DNA of 64,000 nt from Oscarella lobularis (taxonomy: Eukaryota; Porifera; Homoscleromorpha; Homosclerophorida; Oscarellidae): assembly GCF_947507565.1 (NCBI RefSeq), contig NC_089180.1, positions 1,240,001 through 1,304,000 on the forward strand. The letters run 5' to 3'. The translations under genes were made by a program, and so were the position numbers. Every line of letters starts with the position of its first letter. The first letter of the stretch is position 1. Under the pieces are notes generated by a model that was given only the letters and a program-made list of their open reading frames with translations, was not told where the DNA came from and did not search any database. Shown here in pieces: positions 30,711 to 44,600 of this stretch.

Positions 30711-31399
30711 GTAAGTGGGGGGAGATGGGCTTTCGAGAACGCGTATGCCATCTAACGAGACATTTAAAATCATATTCTTCTTTCCCTTCGACGTCTAGCA
30801 AAAGAAAAACATATACTGTTGCGTTACGGCAAATGCCGGCGCGTTTGGCGGGTCGAAAGATGCCACGACGGATTCGCACACTTCGTGCCCGCTCCACTTC
30901 GGAAGAACCCAAATACTAAGGGGAAAAAAACGCTATTCGCATGGGTCGTTAGGCTGCTAATGGGGGGGGGGGCGTTTACAACGAGCTGTAAGACTCCTGT
31001 TGTACCCGAGTACTATTGTAAAAGTGTGTTGTTCTGCGTGACTGCGTCGAAGTTGCAGCGAATGTGTCGATTTACCTTTACAGCGAAGTTCATTCCCGCG
31101 GTCGACAAGGCGACGCTGTCCCAGTTGTGAGGACCCGATCGGTCCGGGCTGCTTGTCGAACGGTTCAACCGACGTATCATAACGACGAACGACGATCCGA
31201 GGAACTACAGTCTGCCGTTCCGCTCTAAAAGGATTAATTATACGGGGACACCGTGGCCGTTGATCCGGGCCGTGACCATCACTTCACATCTTCTGAGAAG
31301 ACACTTTCTACAGCTTCGGCTCAGTCGAAAGCGGCGAAAAAGTAAGCGATTTGCTTTAAAAAGAAAAGTGTCGTGCTATTTTTAGTCGTTAGGCTCCTG
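30711..31399. other. Region after PKA-R exon, unassigned
   Basis: An ORF at 30819-31130 and shorter ones occur, but I recognise no domain. A run of ten G (about 30963-30972) is present. Confidence 0.3.
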
Positions 31400-34300
31400 C
31401 AGTTCGATTGCTTCGTTGCACCCGCAACAGGGCTTCGAGCAGCAGCGGCTCAAGCTGCAGACGCAGCGCGTACAAATCCAACAGAAGACATTCTCGAAGT
31501 GGATAAACTCCTATCTGCCGGTACGAAGCGCATACGATTTTCGCGAATTTTTTCAACTTACGCGTACGCTGCATGCTAGAAAAGATACACTGTGATTTCT
31601 TTATTTTGTACTTTCGTTGTCGTTTTTCCTACGAAACCCGTAGTTTCCGCCGCATGCGTTTTGGCTGTGACGTATGCTCCGAGGCGCGCTTTTGTGAGCG
31701 GGCACTCCAGTGCTTAGATCGTTAGTTAGATACGCCATAAGCAATGTTATATTGCCTGATACGGAGAACGCTCTTCCGCCAATAGAAATCCATGGCTTTT
31801 TGCTGATTTGCAAGACGGTCGCGTTCTCATGAAACTCCTGGAAAGTATTTCCGGGGAAAAGCTTGGTGCAATGGGTAGGAAACGAAAAATAATTTGGGCG
31901 CGAAATAATACGTTGGTTTCAGCTAAAGGAAACTTGAGAATTGACGAACTTGAAAACGTGCAAAAGGCCTTGGACTTCTTATCTAGTAAAAAGGTGCAAG
32001 GATTTTTGGAAAATGAAAAGTGGGCGTGGTTAACTTAATGTCTCATACTGTAGGTCAAATTAGAGAGCATCAGGGCGCATAATATTGTTGACGGCAATCA
32101 GAGACTGATTCTCGGCTTGCTATGGACAATAATTTTGCGATTTCAAATTCAGGATATTTCTATAGAGGTACGTTCAGTTTTGAGTAAGGAACGCTAAGAT
32201 CATCTTACATACACTAGGATGAGTCAAGGGAGAGAAAATCAGCAAAAGACGCACTCTTGCTTTGGTGTCAGAGAAAGACTAAAGGGTGAAATCAGAGAAT
32301 TTTTAATTAGATTAACATTATTATTAACTTTGCTTTTAGGTACACTAATGTAGGTGTGAAGAATTTCACGTGCGATGGATTGGCTTTCTGTGCCATCATC
32401 CACAAACACAAGTAGGCCATAAACAAATTGAGATATTCATTAATGGGCCCTGACGTTTCTTACTTCAGACCAGAACTGATTGACTTTGCTTCCTTGAAAA
32501 AATCCAATCCTGAACACAATGTCAACCTTGCTTTTGACGTTGCGGAAAGAGAGCTTGGAATTCCGAGGCTCCTTGACGCAGAAGGTAAAAAAACGACTCA
32601 AATCTTTTTTTCCTGATATTTCTATTAGACGTAAACGTTCCTCGTCCTGATGATAAATCGATCATGACTTATCTCGTTTCCTACTACAACTATTTCACCA
32701 AAATGAAATTTGAAGAGACGGCAGGGCGACGTGTTGCCAAGGTGACTTGTAAAAGCAACTGCATGCACTTGGCGCGAAACTTTCACATTATTCAGGTGAT
32801 AGGAAAATTGTTGAAGATGCAGGGGGAGTGCGACCGCATGGTCACGAATCTCCTCGCGTGGATTCAAAAAACTATAGTCATATTAGCAGATAGAAAGTTT
32901 CCCAATCGTCTAACGGGCGTCCAGGCGCTCGTGACCGACTTCAAACGCTATAGAACAGTGGAAAAGCCGCCCAAGTAAACGCTAGTCATACCAAAAGTAG
33001 GGGGTCCCCTTTAGGGAACGTTTTTATAGATACGCGGAAAAGGGCGAATTGGAAGTGCAGTTATTTAACATTCAGACTAATTTAAGAGCGTTGAAGCGGA
33101 GGGTTTGGGTTCCCGTTGAAGGCAAACTCATTTCCGACGTGAACAAGGTTTACTTCTTACATTACAACGAGAGAAAATTAATCCTCTCCAATTTCTCTAA
33201 GGGATGGGACAGGCTAGAAGTGGCTGAACACGAGAGAGAGCTTGCGTTGCGAGAAGCTCTCCAAAAGTGCGTATTTAGTTATTTTCTGAAAGGTTAATTA
33301 ATTGATTTTGCAGGCAAGAACAGTTAGAGCAACTCGCCGTTAGATTTGACCGCAAGGCGGCTCTCAGAGAAGCCTGGCTGGTTGACATGAATCAAGTCTT
33401 GACTGACATGCGTTACGGCGAGACGGCCAGCTCTGTTGCCGCCTCGCTGAAGCGCCACGAAGCGGTGAACACGGATGTCAGAGCGAGAGTAAGACGCTGC
33501 AGATGCGGTGGAGATATAAGAAGGAATTAATACATAGGAAGAGAGAATTGAAGTAGTGGTAAAATTAGCGGATCAGTTGATTGGGGAGGAATATCATCAG
33601 GCTGCAATAGTCAGAAAGAGGTGTCTATAAACGTCTTTGGATGGTTTCAGTGTTTACCTCTTATCCCCCCTAGACAAAGAGACATTCAGGAAAAGTGGGA
33701 AGCTTTGCTTGCGAAATTGGAACAGGGACGAAAGGTCTTGGCCGGCTACCGCGACTTGATAACCGTTCTTTCCGACGTTGATAATTGCGTTTCGGAAATG
33801 GGTCAATTGGAGGTGAGCAGACCAAATCTAGGCGCACGTGACATAAGACGATAGGCGCTGTTCTAGAACCGATTGCGTTCTGAGGACTTTGGCAAGCATT
33901 TGACGGGCGTAGAAGACTTGATACAAAAGCATTCTATTGTGGAGTCCGACATTACGGGACAAGGGGAGCGCGTCAAAGCGCTGCAAGCCCAACTGCAGAG
34001 ATTTGCGGATTCAAAGCAGACTGATTCTGGTCTTGTACGCGAGAGACAGGAGACTCTGTCTTCCGCTAATAAGCGGCTGTGTGTCGCCGCTGAGCAGAGA
34101 AAAGCGCGGCTCAACGACTCGTTGAGGCTGCAGCAGTTCTATCGCGACGTTGAGGAGGAGGAAGCGTGGATTAGAGAGAAAGAACAAGTTGCTTCGTCTG
34201 TAGATCACGGAAAGGATCTCGTCGGTGTCATGCATTTGATCAAGAAGCACGAAGCTTTAGAAGCGGAATTGCAAGGGCAAGATTCTCATGTAAAGGTGAG

Positions 34301-36440
34301 GTAAAGCGATAGCAACAAAAACAAATAAAACCGCGTTACTTGCTGAGATAAGGTAGACAAGTGTGTGACAGGTGATCAGCAGTTGCCAAGACTACGCAGA
34401 CACCTGATTATCAGTCAGTCATTGTTCTCTTTCTAGGCTGTCTGCAAAACAGGAGAAGATCTCAAACGCGGAAGCCACTATGCCTCCAAAGCGATAGCAG
34501 CGCGCATTGGCTCTCTAACAGACAAATGGAAAAAGCTTAGAGAACTCTCGGCAGCACGAAAGACTCGCCTAAATGAAGCGTACCAATCCCAACAGGTATA
34601 TCCAATGTCATTGTCCTCTGTGCATATAGGATACGTGATTGCTTAGTATTACGCCGACGCAAATGACTCCGAATCAAAAGGAGCCCGTCGTCTCTAGCGA
34701 TGACTACGGCCGCGATTTTGCTACGGCCGAGGTTTGCTTAGAATTTAGAGCGCTTGCATAACAGATAATGCGAATGGTCGCTGTACAGAATCTACTTCAA
34801 AGCCACGAACGCTTGGAGGGGGAGGTAAAGTCGTACGGTGCGGAGATTGATAGGCTGCGACGCTTGGCAAAACAAGTCGCCGAAACAAGCGGAACGACGG
34901 TACGTTGATGTTTTTTTTTCCTCGTTGATTTTTTGGTGGTGGAGATTACCGGCTTTCAGCTTCCCGAGCCGACTGGAGATGCCGGAGGCGAGGAAGTAGT
35001 CGAAGTGGAGGAAGAATACGAAGTAGAGGAGATGCAGAAATGCGATAAAGTGCAAGAGGTCGTCGAGGAGACGAAAGTGAGCCAGGTAAAGGCAAACTAC
35101 CCGTACAAAGGACAGCAAGGCATGTCAGCGGCAAAAGGAGAGGTATGGTTCACGTAAACAAAACTAAAGCTATCGCAATTGACTTCCTCAAGATTTTCGT
35201 CCTTGTCAAGAAAACGAATAAGGATTGGTGGCAAATTAGGTGTGCAAATCCTTGCGCCTTACTTGGGGTGCTTATTAAACCGCTTTTGTTGTAGAAATAA
35301 GAGGGCTATCTTCCCGCCAACTACGTTGCCGAGACAGCACCGCTGGTTCAAAAGAAGACCGTGCAAAGAAAAGTCGTGGAAACTGTTCCCGTGCAAGTCA
35401 AGAAGACGAGAACGATGAAGAAGGTTGTTCCTGGTTCCAAACCAAGACTTACTGCTACGAGAACTCTTAAAAGGCTTTCAAGTAAGGAAATAAAGTTTAG
35501 GAAGCTGTTCAGTAGCAAGATTTGTGTTAGCTGAACTAAAGCAAGGCCAGAGTCCTTCTAGGCACTTTGATAGCCACAATGTAGCGAGTAGACAACAGGC
35601 AATTGACTCTACGTACGACAGGCTTGTTAAACAAGCGGAGGTAGGAGAAAGGGGGCCCTCGTGGGGAGAAACTCTTGTCTAACGAGATTCTAGGTGAGGA
35701 GAAAGTATCTTGAAGACGCACTTCGGTTGTTTGAATTGTTTCGCGATTGTGACGAAGTGGAATCTTGGCTAACGGACAAGGTTATTGTCTAGAACATCAG
35801 GGAGAGAGAGCCTGCACGTTTAGATTGGTTTTTCAGGAAGTTATTGCTACTAGCGACGACGCAGATGGAAGGGGAAGAGAGCACGTTGAAGCGATGCGAA
35901 AGAAATTTGACGTACGAAAGATAACAGCTTTAAAAGTCCCGTTCACAGTCACTCTTGCTGCGTTTACAATTGCGCATCGGACTTGGGGGTAGAGAGGTAT
36001 TAGAGCGCACTTTTATCTAGACCTTTAAAACGGATTTGGCGACCAACAGTATCAGAGTGATGGAAATCAATAACGTTGCTGATCAAATGGTGAAAGACAG
36101 GCATTCGCAGGCGCGAGCGATTCGCCAGAAACAGCAGGAATTAAATCAAAGGCAAATTCTTAATTAACGTGCATTCTTCGAGGATGCACTGCGCGAAAGA
36201 TGACATATTAATCTTATTTGTATGTATTCCCAGATGGGAAAAATTGCAGAAGTTGAGAGTAGCAAAAGAGCAAACTCTTGAAGTAGCAGAGAGGTATTCA
36301 AGTCTAAGAAAAACCCCGACTTCAATAAAAAAGCGAGGCCTTTAATTTTAGTGTGCAGCTTTTCCAGCAAACTTGTGACGAAATGAAGGCGTGGATAAAT
36401 GAAAAGGACGCCTTCTGATGTCATCTCATTCAAGTGAAGC
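31400..36440 (+). pseudogene. SPTBN5: Beta-heavy spectrin (SH3-containing), N-terminal part with several lesions
   Basis: More than 20 small exons follow beta-spectrin order. CH1 shows QQKTFSKWINSYL and LQDGRVLMKLLE, then [18 protein letters not shown]2 shows DALLLWCQRKT, FTCDGLAFCAIIHKH and VEKPPK. Spectrin repeats follow (LAVRFDRKAALREAW, EDFGKHLTGVEDL, EEAWIREKEQV, HYASKAIAARI), then an SH3 (KGQQGMSAAKGE, KKTNKDWWQI, near 35070-35370) and further repeats to about 36440. An SH3 inside beta-spectrin marks the beta-heavy (karst/SPTBN5) type, a membrane-skeleton protein. Lesions: one base lost at 31794-31796 in CH1; a frame break at about 34675-34685 before VSSDDYGRDF; one base lost near 35300 in the SH3 (before GYLPANYV); and an in-frame TGA at about 36417. 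The C-terminal two-thirds are missing. Confidence 0.85.
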
Positions 36441-36935
36441 AGGTATGATTCTCTTTCTCTTTGGCTTTGTCTTTTTTCTCTATGTAGGCTCGTTCATGGA
36501 TCATACTGACGAGGTGATGAAGAGCTCTCCGATGTCTTCGTTCACCCCTGGGCCCCGGGGTGACTAAACAAAACCGGCCCAACTCTGTTGCCACGAGGTT
36601 AAATTGGCTGACCTGCTGTTGGGGGTTATGCAGTCGACCCCTCCCCCTCCAGGACTGCGGTGGGCAAAAAAGTAGTCCCCCTGGAATCAGGCTGCCAGTG
36701 CTCACATCCGAGACTGCCCAGTCCCAGGCGTCCGAGCCAAGAGAATAAACGGGCTCTAACTCCGATCGAGGGGAGTATGGAGTGACCCCCACTCTGAAGC
36801 CTGCACGGGTTCCCGTAACACGGAGCTCGTGCAGGTGGACAGCGAATGTAAAGAAGGCTGTGCACGATTTTTTACTTCCGGTTTATTTCCGGGTATATTA
36901 AATAAAAGATTTGCAAGCATACGCCAGGACCCCTA
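36441..36935. mobile_element. Possible retroelement or SINE-like insertion
   Basis: Where the spectrin similarity ends, about 450 bp of GC-rich sequence appears (GGGCCCCGGGG near 36552, then CCCCTCCCCCTCC near 36641). It ends with an AATAAAAG-type signal near 36900 and AT-rich DNA. The sharp change in composition and the 3' signal suggest an inserted non-autonomous element. I see no reverse transcriptase and no clear target-site duplication. Confidence 0.3.
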
Positions 36936-37183
36936 ATCTAACTACCAACTAATAACTACAGCTAACGCAAATGAAAAAGAAAATAAAACCAGTTCATATC
37001 TCGTCTCTTGCTTCTTCATCTGACTGATTTTCTGGACTGTTCAATGACTTGGTAGAGCCGCAGTAGTAGCCATTGATTAGAGAAGCAGATGTGCTGATGA
37101 AGTCGGAAAGCTAGGCAGAAATAGTTTATCAGTTCTTCTAGCCTATTCAGGAAGGAATAAGACCTACTTGTTTTCAAGGGACT

Positions 37184-38622
37184 TCATTTGATTACATAAA
37201 TCTTTCTTTCTTGCTTTGCTTCTAAGACAAGGAAAATCAGTTTTGAGATCAAAGCATGCAAAAAGCTATACCAGCTTCCAATAGGGATTCCATCCAATCT
37301 AGTAACGTCATATTTTGGTCGACGGTAAACCAACGAGTGGCATAGGCGGTTGCAGCTAGCATCAGTGTATCCACACTCTTCCAGCGCATAAATGATTGAT
37401 GAATACAACTGAACAATTTCAACGTGTTGACGTTCCCTGGACAACCTGTGTTCAAATGTTGAGAAGTAAATTTTGACACTTTGCTGATAGACGCCTCGTC
37501 GGTTGGTTCCGTATGAATAACTGAAATCAAATACCTCAATGGCGTCGTCGAGTTCGCTCTTCATGGAGGCCCAGCTGTCTTCCAGTTCTATAATCTTTTC
37601 TTTAGCCTCCTCGCGTTCTGCCTCCCTTTGGGAGATCTCCTTAGCTTGCTTGTGCAAGTGGCCTTCAATCACTTCTCGTTTCGTCGACTGGCCGCATGTA
37701 GGACAGGGAACCTTAGAATAGTCACACTGCAGCAAATGACTCTCTACAGCAATAAACAAGAAATTAGCGTCATTTGGAACCCCCTTTTTCTAAAACTATG
37801 CAACGTCAAAAAAGGAATTTAAAGAGACTTAATTAATTAATTATTTTTTACCGAGAGCGTCTCGCTTGACTATTGCCTTGCAGCCGTCGTGTCGCTTGGG
37901 ACAGTAGATCTCGAGCGCGTTGATCATCTTTTTCAAAGCGACGACTCGCTGCAGCTGATTTTTTGCATTCGATAGCGGCCTTCGGGACAAGTGGGAGTTC
38001 GCTTCAGCCACGATTTGACGCAGCTCTTGCAGAACGAATGACCGCACGGCCAAGCAGATCGTGCAGCACAAGCTGTCGACGTTCAGGTTCTTCACGTATG
38101 CGTAAGACTGACTGTCGTCGCCACGAGCGCTAGCCTAGAGGATAGCATCATGCAGTCGAGCAGTTTGAAGAATAGTTGTCTACCATAAGTCGAGAGGGAG
38201 TCGCACAAACGATAGAAGAAGAAAGAGAAGAAGGAATATTTGCGGCTTGTAGCGCGCTATGACGAAAGGGCGTGACGATTCAAATACCACAGTAAAAAAA
38301 ATTACAATTAATTAAGTAAGTAATTAATTATCCCCTTTGTTTTATTATTCAGAAGGATGTAGCGCGATTATTTGAGAAGACAGTGATCCTACGTTACGCA
38401 TTAGATAAAGAAAAGAAGAAGACTCTTTGCTACCTTTTTCACTGGCTCGTTCAAACACTATGAAACGAAACGCTCCGAGGCGGTTTTAAATTATCGTTAT
38501 CTGATAATTACCTCGTCTTCGAGTACGGTCGGTATTCGTCGAAACCATTCCGGAACGGCTTCGTCGTCCTGATTCGTTTTCTCGTCTTCTGCTTGCTTCT
38601 CTTCGCTTTCAATTGTACCCAT
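37184..38622 (-). pseudogene. RING / TRAF-type zinc finger protein, N-terminal part, RING broken
   Basis: Minus-strand exon 1 is 38622-38512 (starts MGTIESEEKQ, ends at a GTAATT donor). Exon 2 is about 38134-37852, and exon 3 runs from about 37746 downward. Exon 2 begins a RING finger (SLCCTIC), but the middle (CGHSFCKSC, WLKRTPTCPEG) lies in another frame. After it the frame returns for ALEIYCPKRHDGCKAIV, a TRAF-type zinc finger. Exon 3 adds QCDYSKVPCPTCG and a coiled coil (KEISQREAEREEAKEK). Animal TRAF proteins are ubiquitin ligases in TNF/Toll signalling. About ten residues between the first and second RING cysteine pairs are gone. The TRAF-C (MATH) domain is not found. Likely a dead fragment. 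Confidence 0.6.
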
Positions 38623-38654
38623 CTTTAATAATTAAATGTATGTGAATATACATG

Positions 38655-41600
38655 TATATACCCTTGAGGTGTACGTACTCCGCCGGCAGGCGGTGTAAAT
38701 ATTCCGGCAGACGTGTACGTACTCCGCCGGCAGGCGGTGTATATATTCCGGCAAGCAGTGTATATATTACGGCAAGCGGTGTACGTACTCCGCCGGCAGG
38801 CGGCGTATATATTACGGCAAGCGGTGTACGTACTCCGCGAGCAGGCGGTGTATATATTCCGACAAGTGGTGTACGTATACTCAGCCGGCAGGCGATGTAT
38901 ATATTCCGGCAAGTGGTGTACGTATACTCCGCCGGCAGGCGGTGTATATATTCCGGCAAGCGGTGTACGTACTCCGCCGGCAGGCGATGTATATATTCCG
39001 GCAAGTGGTGTAATCCGCAGGCAGGCGGTGTATATATTCCGGCAGGCGGTGTATATATTCCGGCAAGAGGTGTACGTACTCCGCCGGCAGGAGGTGTATA
39101 TATTCCGGCAAGTGGTGTACGTACTCCGCAGGAGGGCGATGTATATATTCCGGCAAGTGGTGTATATATCCCGGCAAGTGCTGTACGTACTCCGCCGGCT
39201 GGCGGTGAATATATTCCGGAAAGAGGTGTATATATTCCGGCAAGCGGGGTACGTACTCCGCCGGCAGGCGGTGTATATATTCCGGCAAGTGGTGTACGTA
39301 CTCCGCCGGCAGGCGATGTATATATTCCGACAAGTGGTGTACGTACTCCGCCGGAAGGCGGTGTATATATTCCGGAGAGTGGTGTACGTACTCCGCCGGC
39401 TGGCGGTGTATATATTCCGGCAAGAGGTGTATATATTCCGGCAAGGGGTGTACGTACTCCGCCGGCAGGCGGTGTATATATTCCGGCAGGTGGTGTACGT
39501 GCTCCGCCGGCAGGCGGTGAATATATTCCGGCAAGCGGTGTACGTACTCCACAGGTAGGCGATGTATATATTCCGGCAAGAGGTGTACGTACTCCGCCGG
39601 CAGGCGATGTATATATTCCGGCAAGTAGTGTACGTACTCCACCGGCAGGCGGTGTATATATTCCGGCAAGTGGTGTACGTACTCCGCCGGCAGGCGATGT
39701 ATATATTCCGACAAGTGGTGTACGTACTCCGCCGGAAGGCGGTGTATATATTCCGGAGAGTGGTGTACGTACTCCGCCGGCAGGCGGTGTATATATTCCG
39801 GCAAGTGGTGTACGTACTCCGCCGGCAGGCGATGTATATATTCCGACAAGTGGTGTACGTACTCCGCCGGAAGGCGGTGTATATATTCCGGAGAGTGGTG
39901 TACGTACTCCGCCGGCTGGCGGTGTATATATTCCGGCAAGAGGTGTATATATTCCGGCAAGGGGTGTACGTACTCCGCCGGCAGGCGGTGTATATATTCC
40001 GGCAGGTGGTGTACGTGCTCCGCCGGCAGGCGGTGAATATATTCCGGCAAGCGGTGTACGTACTCCACAGGTAGGCGATGTATATATTCCGGCAAGTGGT
40101 GTACGTACTCCGCAGGCAGGCGATGTATATATTCCGGCAAGAGGTGTACGTACTCCGCCGGCAGGCGATGTATATATTCCGGCAAGTAGTGTACGTACTC
40201 CACCGGCAGGCGGTGTATATATTCCGGCAGGCGGTGTATATATACCGGAGAGCGGTGTACGTACTCCGCCGGCAGGCGATGAATATAATCCGGCAAGAGG
40301 TGTACGTACTCCGCCGGCAGGCGGTGTATATATTCCGGCAGGCGGTGTATATATTCCGGCAAGTGGTGTACGTACTCCGCCGGCAGGTGATGTATATATT
40401 CCGGCAAGTGGTGTACGTACTCCGCCGGCAGGTGATGTATATATTCCGGCAAGGGGTGTACGTACTCCGCCGGCAGGCGATGTATATATTCCGGCAAGCG
40501 GTGTACGTACTCCGCTGGCAGGCGCTGGATATATTCCGGCAAGCGGTGTACGTACTCCGCCGGCAGGCGGTGTATATATTCCGGCAAGCGGTGTATATAC
40601 GGCTACAACCACTACAACGACAACAACGGCTACAACGGCTACAACGACAACAACGGCTACAACGGCTACAACGACTACAACGGCTACAACGGCTACAACG
40701 GCTACAACGACTACAACGGCTACAACTACTACAACGGCTACAACGGCTACAACGGTGTATATATTCCGGAAGGCAGTGTACGTACTCCGCCGGCAGGCGG
40801 TGTATACATTTCGGCAAGAGGTGTATATATTCCGGCAAGCAGTGTATATATTCCGGCAAGCAGTGTATATATTCCGGAAGGCAGTGTACGTACTCCGCCT
40901 GCAGGCGGTGTATATATTACGGCAAGTGGTGTACGTACTCCGCCCGCAGGCGGTGTATATATTTTGGCAAGCGGTGTATATATTACGGTAAGCGGTGTAT
41001 ATATTCCGGAAGGCAGTGTACGTACTCCGCCCGCAGGTGGTGTATATATATCGGCAGGCGTGTACGTACTCCGCCGGCAGGCGGTGTATATATTCCTGCA
41101 GGCGTGTACGTACTCCGCAGGCAGGCGGTGTACATATTCCGGCCGGCGTGTATGTACTCCGCCGGCAGGCGGTGTATATATTCCGGCAGGCGTGTACGTA
41201 CTCCGCAGGCAGGCGATGTACATATTGCGGCAGGCGTGTACGTACTCCGCCGGCAGGCGGTGTATATATATTCTGGCAGGCGTGTACGTACTCCGCCGGC
41301 AGGCGGTGTATATATTACGCCAAGCGGTGTATATATTCAAGAAGGCAGTGTACGTACTCCGCCGGCAAGCGGTGTATATATTCCGGCAAGCGCTGTATAC
41401 ATTCCGGCAAGCGGTGTACGTACTCCGTCGGAGAGCGGTGTATATATTCCGGCAAGCGGTGTACGTACTAAGGAGGCAGACGGTGTATATATCCCGGCAA
41501 GTGGTGTACGTACTCAGGCGGCTGGCGGTGTATATATTCCGGAAAGAGGTGTATATAATCCGGCAAGGGGTGTACGTACTCCGCCGGCAGGCGATGTATA

Positions 41601-44600
41601 AATTCCGACAAGTGGTGTACGTACTCCGCCGGCAGGCGGTGTATATATTACGGCAAGAGGTGTACGTACTCCGCCGGCTGGCGGTGTATATATTCCGGCA
41701 AGAGGTGTATATATTCCGGCAAGAGGTGTACGCACTACGCCGGTAGGCGGTGTATATATTCCGGCAAGTGGTGTACGTACTCCGCCGGCAGGCGATGTAT
41801 AAATTCCGACAAGTGGTGTACGTACTCCGCCGGCAGGCGGTGTATATATTCCGGAGAGTTGTGTACGTACTCCGCCGGCTGGCGGTGTATTAATTCCGGC
41901 AAGAGGTGTATATATTCCGGCAGGCGATCTATATATTCCGGCAAGTGATGTACGTACTCCGCCGACATACGATGTATATATTCCGGGAAGCGGTCTACGT
42001 ATACTCAGCCGGCAGGCGATGTATATATTCCGGCAAGTGGTGCACGTATACTCCGCCGGCAGGCGGTAAATATATTCCGGCAAGTGGTGTACGTACTCCG
42101 CCGGCAGGCGGCGTATATATTACGGCAAGTGGTGTACGTACTCCGCAGGAGGGCGATGTATATATTCCGGCAAGTGGTGTACGTACTCCGCCGGCAGGCG
42201 TTGAATATATTCCGGCAAGAGGTGTACGTACTCCACCGGCAGGCGGTGTATATATTCCGGCAGGCGGTGCATATATTCCAGCAAGTGGTGTACGTACTCC
42301 GCCGGCAGGCGATGCATATATTCCGGCAAGTGGTGTAGGTACTCCGCAGGCAGGCGATGTATATATGCCGGCAAGTTGTGTACGTATACTCAGCCGGCAG
42401 GCGATGTATATATTCCGGCAAGAGGTGTATATATTCCGGCAAGTGGTGTATGTACTCCGCCGGTAAGCGATGTATATACTCCGGCAAGTGGTGTACGTAC
42501 TCCGCCGGCAGGCGGTGTATATATTCGGCAAGTGGTGTACGTACTCCGCCGGCAGGTGGTGTATATATTCCGGTAAGAGGTGTACGTACTCCGCCGGTAG
42601 GCGATGTATATATTCCGTCAAGTGGTGTACGTACTCCGCTTGCAGGCGATGTATATATTCCGGCAAGAGGTGTACGTACTCCGCCGGCAGGCGGTGTATA
42701 TATTACGGCAAGAGGTGTACGTACTCCGCCGGCTGGCGGTGTATATATTCCGGCAAGAGGTGCATATATTCCGGCAAGAGGTGTACGCACTACGCCGGTA
42801 GGCGGTGTATATATTCCGGCAAGAGGTGTATATATTCCGGCAAGAGGTGTACGCACTACGCCGGCAGGCGATGTATAAATTCCGACAAGTGGTGTACGTA
42901 CTCCGCTGGCAGGCGGTGTATATATTACGGCAAGAGGTGTACGTACTCCGCCGGCTGACGGTGTATATATTCCGGAAAGAGGTGTCTATATTCCGTCAAG
43001 TGGTGTACGTACTCCGCCGGCAGGCGTTGTATATATTCCGGCAAGCGGTGTACGTACTCCGCTTGCAGGCGGTGTATATATTCCGGCAAGTGGTGTACTT
43101 CGCCGGCAGGCGGTGTATATATTCCGGTAGGCGGTGTATATATTCCGGCAAGAGGTGTACGTACTCCGCCGGCAGGCGGTGTAGATATTCCTGCAAGTGG
43201 TGTACGTACTCCGCCGGAAGGCGATGTATATATTCCGGCAAGTGGTGTACGTACTGCGCAGGCAGGCGATGAATATATTCCGGCAAGAGGTGTACGTACT
43301 CCGCCGGCAGGCGGTGTATATATTCCGGCAGGCGGTGCATATATTCCGACAAGTGGTGTACGTACTCCGCTGGCAGGCGGTGTATATATTACGGCAAGAG
43401 GTGTACGTACTCCGCCGGCTGACGGTGTATATATTCCGGAAAGAGGTGTCTATATTCCGTCAAATGGTGTACGTACTCCGCCGGCAGGCGTTGTATATAT
43501 TCCGGCAAGCGGTGTACGTACTCCGCCTGCAGGCGGTGTATATATTCCGGCAAGTGGTGTACTCCGCCGGCAGGCGGTGTATATATTCCGGCAGGCGGTG
43601 TATATATTCCGGCAAGAGGTGTACATACTCCGCCGGCAGGCGGTGTATATATTCCTGCAAGTGGTGTACGTACTCCGCCGGAGGGCGATGTATATATTCC
43701 GGCAAGTGGTGTACGTACTCCGCCGGCAGGCGGTGTATATATTCCGGCAGGCGGTGCATATATTCCAGCAAGTGGTGTACGTACTCCGCCCGCAGGCGAT
43801 GTATATATTCTGGCAAGTGGTGTACGTACTCCGCTGGCAGGCGGTGTATACATTCCGGAAGGCGGTGCATATATTCCGGCAAGTGGTGTACGTACTCCGC
43901 CGGCAGGCGATGTATATATTCCAGCAAGTCGTCTACGTATACTCCGCCGGCAGGCGGTGTAAATATTCCGGCAAGTTGTGTACGTATACTCCGCCGGCAG
44001 GCTATGTATATATTCCGGCAAGTGGTGTACGTATACTCCGCCGGCCGGCGATGTATATATTCCGGCAAGTGGTGTACGTACTCCGCAGGCAGGCGATGTA
44101 TATATTCCGGCAAGTGGTGTATGTACTTCGCCGGCAGGCGATGTATATACTCCGGCAAGTGGAGTACGTACTCCGCCGGCAGGCCGTGTATATATTCCGG
44201 CAAGCGGTGTACGTACTCCGCAGGCAGGCGATGTATATATTCCGGCAAGAGGTGTACGTACTCCGCAGGCAGACGATGTATATATTCCGGCAAGAGGTGT
44301 ATATATTCTGGCAAGCGGCGTACGTACTCCGCCGGCAGGCGATGTATATATCCCGGCAAGTGGTGTACGTACTCCGGCGGCTGGCGGTGTATATATTCCG
44401 GAAAGAGGTGTACGTACTCCGCCGGCAGGCGGTGTATATATTCCGGCAAGATGTGTACGTACTCCGCAGGAAAGCGATGTATATATTCCGGCAAGTGGTG
44501 AACGTACTCCGCCGGTAGGCGGTGTTTATATTCCGGCAAATGCTGTACGTACTCCGCCGGCAGGCGATGTATATATTCCGGCAAGTGGTGCACGTATACT

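Noticed and set aside
30310-30773. Minus-strand ORFs opposite the PKA-R exon
   Set aside because: They are antisense shadows; the plus strand carries the hallmark VHPKTEEQR and LDAMFE motifs ending at a GTAAGT donor.
36430-36792. Minus-strand 120-codon ORF as a gene
   Set aside because: It runs through the GC-rich insertion-like block and spectrin edge; Pro/Gly/Arg composition follows from base content.
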